Assembly: GCA_903921785.1 (NCBI GenBank)
Contig: CAIXRH010000116.1
Location: 1 to 62,629, forward strand
DNA from: an uncultured Pseudomonadota bacterium
GTDB lineage: Bacteria; Myxococcota_A; UBA796; SXON01
DNA: 62,629 nt
Direction: 5' to 3'
Positions 41,163-49,617 of the stretch are shown here, one piece after another. Below the pieces are notes generated by a model, which was given only the letters and a program-made list of their open reading frames with translations, was not told the origin of the DNA and searched no databases. Every line of letters begins with the position of its first letter. The first letter of the stretch is position 1. A program made the translations under genes and the position numbers.

Positions 41163-43127
41163 CTACTTCATCACCACCTTGTACGTGAACTTCACCCCCT
41201 CGGGTGCGCCCTTGTAGGGGTAGAACCGCCAGCTCAGGAGCACGGGCTGGACCACGGCGAAGACGGCGGGATCGCAGATGCGCGCCTCGACGCGCGTCGG
41301 CACCCCCTCCGAGTCCATCGTGATGTTCACCACGCAGGACCGGGACGACTCGCCCGGCGGAAGCGGAATCGCGGGTAGGGTCGTCTTCGTCTTCACCAGC
41401 ACCTCCGACCAGTGGACGGTCTTCGGGCCCGTGGCGGGCAGGGCGCTGGCGCCCGGGGTCACGCCCCCGAGGACGCCGCCCACCACCCCGCCGGCCGCGG
41501 CGGCGTCGGTCGCGGGCCGGGGCGGCCGCGCGTGGGCCGGCGCGGCGTCCCAGGTCCAGGCGGCGCCGCTGAAGACGCGAACTTCGTCCTGGCTCATCAC
41601 CGGGAGGCCGAGCTCCCCGCCGAGGCGGGTGGGGGTGAGGGCGAGTCGGGCGTCGTCGGGGAGTCGGACCGCCTTCCCCGCCTCCATCCCCGGGAGCCAC
41701 ACCCGCACCTCCCGGCGATCGGTGGAGACCACCGCGCCCCCGGGCGCCTCGGGCAGCGGGGCCACGACGGCGTCCCCCTCGAGCCCTGCCCTCGCCAGGC
41801 CGACGCTCCACAGCCGCGCCCCGGCGAGCGAGTAGCCGACGAGGTGGTCGAGGTTCTTGAGCGGGTCCCGGTAGCGCGCGACGACGTCGCGCTTCCCGTC
41901 GCCGTCCAGGTCCAGGGCGCCGAGGGGATCGCGGAGCCCCTCGGCCCACTCGCCGACGACGGGCAGCACATTCGGCTGGCCGCCGGCCTTGGCGCCAAGG
42001 ACCAGGAGGATCGCGCCGCGGCCGTCGCCGAAGCCGTCCAGCGTGAGGGCGAGGTCGTCGGTGCCGTCCCCGTCCACGTCCCCGAGCGCGGCGAGCTGCT
42101 TGACGGCCTGCGGGAGCGCCAGGGTGGCCGGAGTTTGCCCGTCGCCGACCGACATCGTCAGCGTGGACCCGCTCGCCCACACCAGCTCGTTCCTCCGGTC
42201 GCCGTCGAGGTCGAGGGCGGTGTACACGACGCTCCCGTGGAGCGCAGCGGGGGCCGCCGCGGCCCGCGCGGGGTCCCCGCCCGACCACACGGACCACGCC
42301 GGCCCGCCCTGGACCAGGACGTCCGTGCGCCCGTCCCCGTCGACGTCGCCGACGTCGCGCACGACGAACTTCGTGTCGAGCCGTCGGGCGGGGCGCCCCG
42401 CGCCGTCCAGGAGCTCGCCGGACGCGAGGAGGAGGTCGGCGTGACCGTCGCCGTCGAGGTCCCCGGGGACGAAGCCCTTGCCGCCGGGCGAGCGGGCCGG
42501 CCAGCCCGACACCGCGAGCCCCGCGAGGGACGCTCGCAGGCGCTGGCGCTCCGCCTCCCGCTCGGCGGGCACGTCGTGGGTGGCCGCCTCCGCCCACGCC
42601 TCGAACACCTTCACCTCACTCCCCTGCACCACCGCCACCACCGACCAGACCTTTCCGCTGGCCGCGATCCCCAGCGCGCGCGGCGGGGCGCCCGCCTCGC
42701 AGGCCAGCGGCACGCTGGCGAGCGTGCGGGCGCTCTCCCGGTAGGGCCAGAGGGCGGCCACCTCGGACGCGGCGTGGGGGCTGAGCGTGAACGAACGCGC
42801 CGCCCCCGACACGTGGCACCCCGCCGCCAACCGGGCCCAGGCCTCGGCCGCCTCGGTCAGATCGCGCTTGTGCCAAGGGTCCATGGTGAAGGCGCGGAAG
42901 GCAAGGAGCTTGCCCTCCTCCCCGGAGGCGCGCCCGCGCCCGAACGCGGCGATGCCCTCCTTATGGGCGTAGACGCCCCACGCCGCGCCGTGGACCCACT
43001 CGTCGGGGTCCGCCCCCGCCTTGAGGTGGGTCAGGAGCTCCGCGGCGGCCTTCTCCGCCGGGAGGTCCGCGGAGGGGCGGGAAGACTGCGCAGCAGCGAT
43101 GCCGGCCCAGAGCCAGACGAACGTCAC
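41163..43127 (-). CDS. Secreted FG-GAP/VCBS-repeat protein with TonB-like C-terminal domain
   Basis: 654 residues from GTG 43127 (MTFVWLWAGIAAAQS, signal peptide). An N-terminal helical part (about 30-130) is followed by several FG-GAP-like beta-propeller repeats with Ca-binding DxDGDGxxD loops (GDLDGDGHADLLLA, GDVDGDGRTDVLV, GDVDGDGTDDLAL, LDLDGDGKRDVVA). After a Gly/Ala-rich linker, the C-terminal 100 residues look like a TonB C-terminal-type fold (CVVNITMDSEGVPTRVEARICD, SWRFYPYKG). It is last in the envelope operon that includes the lipoprotein at 43911. Confidence 0.75.
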   Translation of the reverse strand: MTFVWLWAGIAAAQSSRPSADLPAEKAAAELLTHLKAGADPDEWVHGAAWGVYAHKEGIAAFGRGRASGEEGKLLAFRAFTMDPWHKRDLTEAAEAWARLAAGCHVSGAARSFTLSPHAASEVAALWPYRESARTLASVPLACEAGAPPRALGIAASGKVWSVVAVVQGSEVKVFEAWAEAATHDVPAEREAERQRLRASLAGLAVSGWPARSPGGKGFVPGDLDGDGHADLLLASGELLDGAGRPARRLDTKFVVRDVGDVDGDGRTDVLVQGGPAWSVWSGGDPARAAAAPAALHGSVVYTALDLDGDRRNELVWASGSTLTMSVGDGQTPATLALPQAVKQLAALGDVDGDGTDDLALTLDGFGDGRGAILLVLGAKAGGQPNVLPVVGEWAEGLRDPLGALDLDGDGKRDVVARYRDPLKNLDHLVGYSLAGARLWSVGLARAGLEGDAVVAPLPEAPGGAVVSTDRREVRVWLPGMEAGKAVRLPDDARLALTPTRLGGELGLPVMSQDEVRVFSGAAWTWDAAPAHARPPRPATDAAAAGGVVGGVLGGVTPGASALPATGPKTVHWSEVLVKTKTTLPAIPLPPGESSRSCVVNITMDSEGVPTRVEARICDPAVFAVVQPVLLSWRFYPYKGAPEGVKFTYKVVMK

Positions 43128-43131
43128 GGCT

Positions 43132-43911
43132 TCACCGGGCCGGCTGCGCTTCCGGCGCCCCGCTCAGGTCGAGCACCTTCACGATCGCGCCGGGAGGCGG
43201 CTCCAGCGCAAACGCGGCGTCGGCGGGGGAAGCGGCCTGCCAGGCGTCGAACCGCACGTCGGCGCTGGCGCCGAGCGTGGGCAGCTTCACCCGCAGCGCG
43301 GTGGGGCTCGCGGCGGGCTCCCAGGCCCCGGAGAAGAGGACCACGCCCTGGGCGTCGGTGGCCCGCGCGTCGACCAGATGGCCGTAGCGGCTCTCGAAGC
43401 CCGCGGTGAACGCCGCGCCGTCCGCGCGGGTCCACGCCGCGGTGGCGACGGGCCCGACCGCGGTCAGCGTGGGCGGCGTGGTCAGCTCGGGGAGGCGGCC
43501 CAGCAGCAGGCTGGTGGCCACCGCGGCGCCGCGGAGACCCTCGCCGCCGGCGAGCAGCCGCCCGAGCGTGCCGTCCGCGTCGTCGGCCCGGTAGTAGGTG
43601 TTCTTCGGCGCGATGAACGCCGACACGTCCTTGCCGTTGCAGGTGACGATCACCTGGGCCGGGCCGATGGGGCCGCGCAGCTCCACCCGAAACCGGTCCG
43701 GCGGCGCGACCACCAGCGTGCCCGAGAGGGACATGCTCTGCTGGGGCGTGGTGAGCACCGCGGAGAACTGGGCGAACGCCGGGACGGGCGCGGCCTCGGC
43801 GCGGGCGCGGGCGAGGAGCGCCGCCGGATCGGCGACGTCGGGCGCGGGCGGGGCGACCGGGTGGCAGCCGGCGAAGAGGAGGGCGGCGGCGAGGGCGAAG
43901 CGAAGGTGCAC
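43132..43911 (-). CDS. LolA/DUF4292-like lipoprotein
   Basis: 259 residues from GTG 43911, with signal MHLRFALAAALLFAGC and lipidation Cys16. The mature part is beta-rich: FSAVLTTPQQSMSLSGTLVVAPPDRFRVELRGP fits a LolA/LolB- or DUF4292-type half-barrel that carries lipid or lipoprotein, followed by TYYRADDADG and VKLPTLGASADVRFDAW. It probably has a transport or lipid-binding role in the periplasm. The FG-GAP gene starts 4 bases downstream of its stop, so they are one operon. A TA lies exactly 10 bases before the GTG. Confidence 0.65.
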   Translation of the reverse strand: MHLRFALAAALLFAGCHPVAPPAPDVADPAALLARARAEAAPVPAFAQFSAVLTTPQQSMSLSGTLVVAPPDRFRVELRGPIGPAQVIVTCNGKDVSAFIAPKNTYYRADDADGTLGRLLAGGEGLRGAAVATSLLLGRLPELTTPPTLTAVGPVATAAWTRADGAAFTAGFESRYGHLVDARATDAQGVVLFSGAWEPAASPTALRVKLPTLGASADVRFDAWQAASPADAAFALEPPPGAIVKVLDLSGAPEAQPAR

Positions 43912-43921
43912 GGTGGCGGCG

Positions 43922-43923
43922 TA
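43922..43923 (-). promoter_or_regulatory. Putative leaderless -10 core (TA at N10) of the LolA-like gene
   Basis: GATTAC on the minus strand; TA exactly 10 bases before GTG 43911. Confidence 0.35.
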
Positions 43924-43994
43924 ATCCGGTGAGGAGAACGCGGCGCCGCCCCGGCCCCGCGGGCCTGCCGCAGCGGCGTCGCCGACGTGGGTCT

Positions 43995-44026
43995 TGGCTC
44001 GCGAGGGTGGAGCGGGGCTGGGAGGG
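43995..44026 (+). repeat. 32-base intergenic repeat, copy D
   Basis: tggctcgcgagggtggagcg then gggctgggaggg, in the 144-base space between two minus-strand genes. Bases gacgtgggtc before it match copy C. Confidence 0.7.
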
Positions 44027-44055
44027 GAAACCAAGAAAACCGATTCCGTTCCTGG

Positions 44056-44784
44056 TCAGGATCCCGGCGGCCACGCAGTCAACAGCGCCTCGGCGGCGGT
44101 CGTGTCCGTGCCGCCGGAGTTCACGACCGCCAGGGCGCGGCGGGCGTCGTCGGCGCGACCGACGGGGCCGCAACGCGTCGCCACCACGCCTGGCGCGATG
44201 GCCTCGCCGAGGAGCACGGCGCCGAGGGCGTCCTGGCAGAGCGAAGCGGCCCCGACGGCGTCGCCGGGGACCGCGAGGGTCGCGCGCAGCGCTCGCCCCC
44301 CCCGACCGGGATCGGCCAGGGCGAGCCAGCGGGCGGTGATCGCGGCCCGATCGTTCACCGCGGCGACGCTCAGCCACTCCGCGTAGTTCTCGCTGCCGGC
44401 GCCCCGCAGCTCCGCCTCCGCGAACGCCGCGCCAGCTTCGGGGCTGCCGAGGGCCGCCCGGGCGTTTCCGAGCGCCGTCCACGCCGACGCCGGCGCCCCG
44501 TGCACGCGGGTGGCCTCCTCGAGCAGCCGCAGGCGCTCGTCGGGCGTCGGCGCCGCCGGAGCTGGGAGAGAGACGAGCAGCAACCGAGGCGCGGCCGCGA
44601 GCGGATCGTGGAAGAGGGCGGTGCGGGCCGCCGTCGCCGCGTCCGCCGCGTTCCCGTGCGCCGCCGCCCACACCGCGACCAGCTCCTGGTACCGGGCGCG
44701 CTGGGGCGTGGCGGGCGTGGACGGCCCCGACGGCGCGCCCGCCTGGGCGAGGCCCAGCCCGGCGAGCACCAGCAGCAGGTTCAG
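44056..44784 (-). CDS. TPR-like exported protein, probable CTG start
   Basis: 243 residues if it starts at CTG 44784, which overlaps the permease stop (CTGA) and opens directly on a signal peptide, LNLLLVLAGLGLAQA. GTG 44769 or ATG 44850 are alternatives; the ATG would add 22 residues before the signal peptide. The mature part is Ala-rich and helical with TPR-like spacing (AAHGNAADAATAARTALFHDPLAAAPRLLLV and later repeats). No family is certain. It belongs to the operon with the permease and MCE protein. Confidence 0.5.
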   Translation of the reverse strand: MNLLLVLAGLGLAQAGAPSGPSTPATPQRARYQELVAVWAAAHGNAADAATAARTALFHDPLAAAPRLLLVSLPAPAAPTPDERLRLLEEATRVHGAPASAWTALGNARAALGSPEAGAAFAEAELRGAGSENYAEWLSVAAVNDRAAITARWLALADPGRGGRALRATLAVPGDAVGAASLCQDALGAVLLGEAIAPGVVATRCGPVGRADDARRALAVVNSGGTDTTAAEALLTAWPPGS

Positions 44785-46460
44785 TTGAGCCCCCGCGCCC
44801 AGAGGATCGCGGCAGCCCGCCGCGTGGGCCACTCGCCCGAGAAGACGCACAGCGCGAGCGGCACCGAGGCGAGGATCGCCGCGATGATCCAGCGGTCCTT
44901 GAAGGCGAGGTACGCCGCGAGCACGAAGAACGCGAGGATCACCGCCACCAGCACCTGCGCGATCACCATGAAGAACACCGCCGCCGGGCTCGACGCCGCA
45001 CGCGCCGCGTTCTCCGCGGTGAAGTCAGGCCAGATCGCCCCGAGGGCCGTGGCGATCCCCGAGATGCCCCAGGCCATGAACAGGGTGAGCACGCCCTCGG
45101 CCACCAGCACCCCGGGCCGGGCGCCGAGGAGCAGCCCGCTCCCCACCACCACGACCTCGCCGACGATGATCATCGGCGGGAGGCCGAACGCGGCCTTGGC
45201 GCGGAGCACCACCAGCGGGTCCACCGGGGCGCCGCGCAGCACCCACCAGCTCTTGCCTTCCCGGGAGATCGCGGTGAATTGGAAGCGGGCGGCGATGGCC
45301 GCCATCACGAAGCCGGCCATGCCGAGGTTCAGGAAGGTGATGCCTTCCCGGAGGAGCTGCGCCCCCTCGCCCCGGAACGCGCCGACCGGGAGCGCCTTCA
45401 CGCTCACCAGGTAGATCGCGCACAAGCCGATGAGCAGGAAGACCTGGGACCACTGGCTCGGGTCACGCACCAGGACCCTCAGCTCCTTCGCGGCGATCGG
45501 GCGCCAGGTCCGGGGCAGCACCGCCACGAGGTGGTCGAAGATGCGGCTGCGGTAGAACCGCGCGGCGCGGGCCTCCTGGGCGAGCGCCCAGCCGCCGTCG
45601 AAGCCACGGGCGGTGGCCCAGCGCGCGAGCGCGAGCGACGCCAGGGCGCCGCTGATGAGGAGCGCAGTCGGAACCCAGGGGATCGGGGAATGCAAGAGCG
45701 GAGCGCCGATGACCTCGCCCGCCCACCGCGGCGGGAAGAGCACCGGGAACGGGAGCTCCAACGCGGCGAGGTACTCGCTGAGGGAGGCGAACGCCTGGGC
45801 GTCGGCGAGCTGCTCGGGGCGGAGCGCGCGCAGCAGCACGAACGCCGCCGCGACCATGAGCACGCCCACGAAGACCATGAACTCGCGGGTGCGCCGCGCT
45901 GGGAAGACGTTCACCAGGAACGTGGCCACGATCACGCCGATGCTCGTGGCGATGACCATGATGCACGGCACCGCGAAGACCACCGTGAAGTAGTAGGCCG
46001 GCCCAGCGTTGGCGATCACCCCCGCGGCGGAGAACACCGGGAAGCCGAAGAGCAGCATCATCCAGCTGGATTGCACCAGCGTGTCCACATAGCGGGCGTA
46101 GTGGAACGTCGACCGGCTCACCGGGAGCGCGAGCAGCAGCTCCAGGTCATCGCTGAGGTAGAACACCGACAACGCGGTGATGATGTTGGAGAAGGCGAGG
46201 AGGCTGAACAGGCTGGCAAGGAGGATGTCGAGGAACTTCCTCGCCAGGACCGGGCCGACGGCGCCGACCTCCCAGAACTGGTCCACCAGGTAGAGCATCC
46301 CGGCGAAGAGCCCGGCCCAGAAGAAGAGCGCGAGCACGGCGAACGACAGGTACAGGCCTCGTCGCTCGCCGCGGGTGACCGCGTTCTTCAGCGCCAGCGT
46401 GCGCGGGCTGAGCAGGCGCCGGACCAGCGGGAGCGAGAGACCGGCGGAGTCGGCGGCCAC
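44781..46460 (-). CDS. Large ABC-2-type permease-like membrane protein
   Basis: 559 residues from GTG 46460, which follows the MCE stop by 4 bases. About 12 transmembrane segments in two halves; the LPVSRSTFHYARYV motif and the second-half PRTWRPIAAKELRVLVRDPSQW segment are like ABC-2 exporter permeases. No ATP-binding subunit is encoded nearby. The partner ATPase would have to come from elsewhere. It is cotranscribed with the MCE protein upstream and the TPR-like gene downstream, suggesting an envelope lipid or polymer exporter (inference). Confidence 0.7.
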   Translation of the reverse strand: MAADSAGLSLPLVRRLLSPRTLALKNAVTRGERRGLYLSFAVLALFFWAGLFAGMLYLVDQFWEVGAVGPVLARKFLDILLASLFSLLAFSNIITALSVFYLSDDLELLLALPVSRSTFHYARYVDTLVQSSWMMLLFGFPVFSAAGVIANAGPAYYFTVVFAVPCIMVIATSIGVIVATFLVNVFPARRTREFMVFVGVLMVAAAFVLLRALRPEQLADAQAFASLSEYLAALELPFPVLFPPRWAGEVIGAPLLHSPIPWVPTALLISGALASLALARWATARGFDGGWALAQEARAARFYRSRIFDHLVAVLPRTWRPIAAKELRVLVRDPSQWSQVFLLIGLCAIYLVSVKALPVGAFRGEGAQLLREGITFLNLGMAGFVMAAIAARFQFTAISREGKSWWVLRGAPVDPLVVLRAKAAFGLPPMIIVGEVVVVGSGLLLGARPGVLVAEGVLTLFMAWGISGIATALGAIWPDFTAENAARAASSPAAVFFMVIAQVLVAVILAFFVLAAYLAFKDRWIIAAILASVPLALCVFSGEWPTRRAAAILWARGLN

Positions 46461-46464
46461 CCGG

Positions 46465-47580
46465 CTACTTCCCGCCGGTTTTCGGGTCGCCGGTGGGGGG
46501 CGTCCAGGCGCCGCCGTCTTCGCCCTGGGCGTGGGCGACGGTGGAGCGCACGTAGGCGCGCAACAGCGCGTTACGCTGGGCGCCGCCGAAGAGGGCGCGG
46601 AGGTCCTCGTAGAGCTGCGGGTCACGGGCGAGGAGGCCGAGGGTGCCTTCGCCGTCGTTCACGTTGGCCACCAGCGTGTGCGCCTCGCCGACGGTGCCGC
46701 GCAGCTCGTCGATGATCTCGGCGTTCTCGGGCACGTACAACAGGCTGTGCATCGCGGAGGGCTTGGTCTTGATGTCGGCCACGAGGCCGGTGGCCTCCTC
46801 GGCGAAGTCCCCGAGCTGGGAAGCCAGCGCATCGCCCCCTTCGCCGTAGATCATCGCGTGGGCCAGCCCGTCCCCCGTGCGGATTTCCTGGGTCATGTCG
46901 GCCACGTCGCCGGTGACGGTGTCCACATTGACGAGGATCGACTTCACCTTCTGACCTGCAGCGGCGTCGTAGAACAGCACGTGGAGCACGCCCTTGCCGT
47001 TCTGCGCCTCGGACAACATCTCCTCGACGTGGGTGAGGCTCTCGCTGATCTTCGCCTTCTTGGCTTCGTCTTCCGAGCCGAGCATCAGGTCGAACTTGTG
47101 GGAGACGCTCGCGGCGTTGTCCACGATGGCGGTCGCGCGGTCGGCGTACGACACGAAATCGAGGGCTTCAGCGGACTGGAGCTCCTGGCCGTCCTGGAGC
47201 ACGGGCTGACCGTCGGTGCCGACGGTGAGGGTGATGATGTTGTCGCCGAGCACGCCGACGTTGCTGATCCCCGCCACGGAGTCGGCGGTGATCCGGCTGG
47301 AGTACTCCTTGCGGATCGTGAGCTCGACGTGGACGTTCTTGCCGTCGGCCCGATCGGGCGCCAGCTCCACCTTGGTGACCTCGCCCACGTCGATGCCGGC
47401 GAGGCGCACGACGGCGCCGGGCTTGAGCCCCTTCACGTCGACATACTGGGCGAAGAGCTTGTAGCGGGGCGCGAACGCCTCGGTTCCTCCGCCGAGCACA
47501 AAGGCCGCCACCGCGATGAGCAGCACGAACGCCATCACGAAAGCGCCGACCTTGAGCTCCTGGAAGATGTTGCGTTCCAT
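46465..47580 (-). CDS. MCE/MlaD-family lipid-transport protein
   Basis: 371 residues. One N-terminal helix (residues 11-32) anchors an MCE domain, YVDVKGLKPGAVVRLAGIDVGEVTKVEL. A long helical tail (about residues 150-330) follows, rich in Glu and Lys. MCE proteins bind phospholipids and bring them across the periplasm with MlaE and MlaF; neither gene is present here. It lies in an operon with the large permease. The start has TA 10 bases upstream and an AGGAG Shine-Dalgarno. Confidence 0.9.
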   Translation of the reverse strand: MERNIFQELKVGAFVMAFVLLIAVAAFVLGGGTEAFAPRYKLFAQYVDVKGLKPGAVVRLAGIDVGEVTKVELAPDRADGKNVHVELTIRKEYSSRITADSVAGISNVGVLGDNIITLTVGTDGQPVLQDGQELQSAEALDFVSYADRATAIVDNAASVSHKFDLMLGSEDEAKKAKISESLTHVEEMLSEAQNGKGVLHVLFYDAAAGQKVKSILVNVDTVTGDVADMTQEIRTGDGLAHAMIYGEGGDALASQLGDFAEEATGLVADIKTKPSAMHSLLYVPENAEIIDELRGTVGEAHTLVANVNDGEGTLGLLARDPQLYEDLRALFGGAQRNALLRAYVRSTVAHAQGEDGGAWTPPTGDPKTGGK

Positions 47581-47590
47581 TCCCGCTCCT

Positions 47591-47592
47591 TA
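47591..47592 (-). promoter_or_regulatory. Putative -10 core (TA at N10) with internal AGGAG for the MCE operon
   Basis: GATAAGGAGCGGGA precedes ATG 47580. TA is exactly 10 bases upstream, but AGGAG is also well placed, so this site may be a Shine-Dalgarno rather than a leaderless promoter. Confidence 0.3.
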
Positions 47593-47620
47593 TCGCGGCC
47601 CGCCGTGCGGGGTCCGACGC

Positions 47621-48130
47621 TCAGGGTACATCGAGTTCGTGACGCACGCCCGCGGCATCGTAGAGGCAGAAGGTGACGTGCCCGCTCCGGACGCGGAAGG
47701 CGTCGGGATCGAAGGGCGCCGCGATGGGCGCACGCCCGAGGAGCCGCGAGGCGCGCTTCAGCCGCTTGGGCGCCGCCTTCTCGTCGTACTCCGCGAGGGT
47801 GATCGGACGCCCGTCCACCACGTCCCAGGTGCGGCAGGACTCCTTCGCGGCGTCGGAGGCAGTGAGCAGAGATACGTAGCGGCCATCCTGCCCCAGCACG
47901 TCGATCGTGGCCCAATGATCGTTGGGGGAACGACACCAGTCGGTGTCGTCGGGCGGGTCGGCGCCGAGGACCCGGTGTTCGCCGACCCACAGGCCCTCCT
48001 CTTCCCAGGAGCAGTCGCGCCCCTCCCCGTCGGCCACCTCGTGCCGCGCCGCGAGGCGGATGGTGACCGGCTCGGGCAGCGGCTCGTGGGGCGGCGTGTG
48101 CAAGCACCCCACGGCGAACAGGAGGATCAT
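47621..48130 (-). CDS. Small lipoprotein
   Basis: 169 residues from ATG 48130, which overlaps the NUDIX stop (ATGA). The short lipobox MILLFAVGC gives Cys9. The remainder is polar, with GRDCSWEEEGLWVGEHRV, several Trp residues and four Cys; a C-terminal SGHVTFCLYDAAGVRHEL. No family recognised. It is cotranslated with the CoA-type NUDIX gene, but the link is unexplained. Confidence 0.6.
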   Translation of the reverse strand: MILLFAVGCLHTPPHEPLPEPVTIRLAARHEVADGEGRDCSWEEEGLWVGEHRVLGADPPDDTDWCRSPNDHWATIDVLGQDGRYVSLLTASDAAKESCRTWDVVDGRPITLAEYDEKAAPKRLKRASRLLGRAPIAAPFDPDAFRVRSGHVTFCLYDAAGVRHELDVP

Positions 48131-48684
48131 CCGCCCTCCACGAGGCTGATGATCTCGTCCACCATCTTGAGGGTCATCCCCCAGAGCAGCGTCCCCTCCA
48201 GGCGCACGCAGGGCAGTTGCAGCGCGGCGCCCTGCCAGGTGTACGGGAACGTGCCGCGCGCTTCGCGGGCGAGGAGGCGATCGAAGCGGAAGCGGACGAT
48301 CCCGGCGACCTCCTCGCTCATCGTGAACGCCGGCCAGGCCTCCACCCGAAAAACGTAGGGGACGACGGTGAGGCGCTTGATCGCCGCGTCCCGAGGGGAG
48401 CTCATCGGGCTCAACGCGCCCAGGCAGACGGCCCCGGACAAATCGAGACCGATCTCTTCCCAGGTTTCCCGCTCGGCGGTGGCCTGCAGCGAGGCATCGT
48501 GGGCCTCCTCCCGACCCCCGGGGAACGCCATGTGGCCGCTCCACACGTCCCCCACCCGCTCCGCCCGTTGGATGAACAAAAGCTCGTCCTTCGGGCCGAA
48601 GATGGCGGCCACCGCAGCACGAGGCACGCCGGGCTCCAACGGGCCGGGCTCGGGCGGCAGGACAAGTCGGTCCACAGTCGACAC
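48127..48684 (-). CDS. CoA pyrophosphatase-type NUDIX hydrolase
   Basis: 185 residues from GTG 48684. The SGHMAFPGGR segment before the box is the CoA/NUDT7-type motif. The box, GGREEAHDASLQATAERETWEEIGL, has the REtwEE core with intact metal ligands, the earlier glutamate position being Asp. It is expected to split CoA (or acyl-CoA) to phosphopantetheine and adenosine 3',5'-bisphosphate. It overlaps the lipoprotein downstream by 4 bases. TA is exactly 10 bases before the GTG. Contrast the degenerate NUDIX protein at 15489. Confidence 0.85.
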   Translation of the reverse strand: MSTVDRLVLPPEPGPLEPGVPRAAVAAIFGPKDELLFIQRAERVGDVWSGHMAFPGGREEAHDASLQATAERETWEEIGLDLSGAVCLGALSPMSSPRDAAIKRLTVVPYVFRVEAWPAFTMSEEVAGIVRFRFDRLLAREARGTFPYTWQGAALQLPCVRLEGTLLWGMTLKMVDEIISLVEGG

Positions 48685-48694
48685 GTTCCCGGTC

Positions 48695-48696
48695 TA
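48695..48696 (-). promoter_or_regulatory. Putative leaderless -10 core (TA at N10) of the NUDIX gene
   Basis: GCTAGA on the minus strand; TA exactly 10 bases before the GTG at 48684. Confidence 0.4.
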
Positions 48697-48737
48697 GCGC
48701 GCGGCGTGGTAGGACGCCCGCGACGCCAGGGACCCGG

Positions 48738-49604
48738 ATGAGCGACGGCTTGGACATCGACCTGCGACAAGAGGTCGGCGAGACCCCGAGGCCCTCGGGC
48801 AACCCGTTGGTCGACGCCTGGATGGCGGTGTGGGGCGTGATCAAGAGCTGGGGCCCCCCGCTCCTTGCGGTGCTCGTAATCCGCTCGATCATCGCCGAGC
48901 CCTTCCAGATCCCTTCGGGCTCCATGGTGCCCACCCTCGCGATCGGCGACTTCATCGTGGTGAGCAAGTTCAGCTACGGGCTGCGCGTGCCGTTCACGGA
49001 TGTGGAGATCCTCCCGTTGGGCGAGCCGGAACGCGGCGACATCGACGTGTTCATCCACCCGCCGACCGTGAGCTCCGACCCCTACTGCTGGGTCAAGCGC
49101 ATCCCCCGCACCGTCACGTTCGACCTCCTGTCGTTCATGCCCGGCCCCGAGCAACCCTGCACCGTCGACTACGTGAAGCGCCTCGTCGGCCTCCCGGGCG
49201 ACACGGTGGAGGTGCGCGACGACATCGTCTACATCAACGGTGAAGCCCAGAACCGGGCGGACGACGGCGACTACGACTACACCGACGTCCGCGGCTGCTC
49301 TCCCCAGCCGATGAAGAAGTACAAGGAGACGCTGGGCTCCGTGGAACACCCGACCCTTCAGTCCACCATGTGGGGCATGCACTCGGCCAACTACCCGCCC
49401 ACCAAGGTGCCGGAGGGCCAGTACTTCTTCATGGGCGACAACCGGGACAACAGCGCCGACAGCCGGTACTGGGGCTTCGTCCCCCGCAACTACATCAAGG
49501 GCAAGGCCAAGTTCGTGTGGTTGTCCTTCGATCCGTGCAGCAGCGGCGGGCAGGCGGGGCTCGGGCGGCCGCGCACGGAGCGGATCGGGCAGGCGTTGCA
49601 CTGA
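48738..49604 (+). CDS. lepB: Signal peptidase I
   Basis: 288 residues. One N-terminal helix, then FQIPSGSMVPTL with catalytic Ser62, the Lys motif VDYVKRLVGLPGD, and the conserved GDNRDNSADSRYWGFV. It cleaves signal peptides of exported proteins, acting on the periplasmic side of the inner membrane. An insert of about 50 residues (roughly 170-225) is slightly longer than in short bacterial enzymes, as in many proteobacteria. It runs into the GST gene 13 bases downstream. Confidence 0.95.
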   Translation: MSDGLDIDLRQEVGETPRPSGNPLVDAWMAVWGVIKSWGPPLLAVLVIRSIIAEPFQIPSGSMVPTLAIGDFIVVSKFSYGLRVPFTDVEILPLGEPERGDIDVFIHPPTVSSDPYCWVKRIPRTVTFDLLSFMPGPEQPCTVDYVKRLVGLPGDTVEVRDDIVYINGEAQNRADDGDYDYTDVRGCSPQPMKKYKETLGSVEHPTLQSTMWGMHSANYPPTKVPEGQYFFMGDNRDNSADSRYWGFVPRNYIKGKAKFVWLSFDPCSSGGQAGLGRPRTERIGQALH

Positions 49605-49605
49605 T

Positions 49606-49607
49606 TA
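49606..49607 (+). promoter_or_regulatory. Putative leaderless -10 core (TA at N10) of the GST gene
   Basis: ATTAGA with TA exactly 10 bases before ATG 49618, just after the lepB stop. Confidence 0.35.
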
Positions 49608-49617
49608 GACGGCCCCG

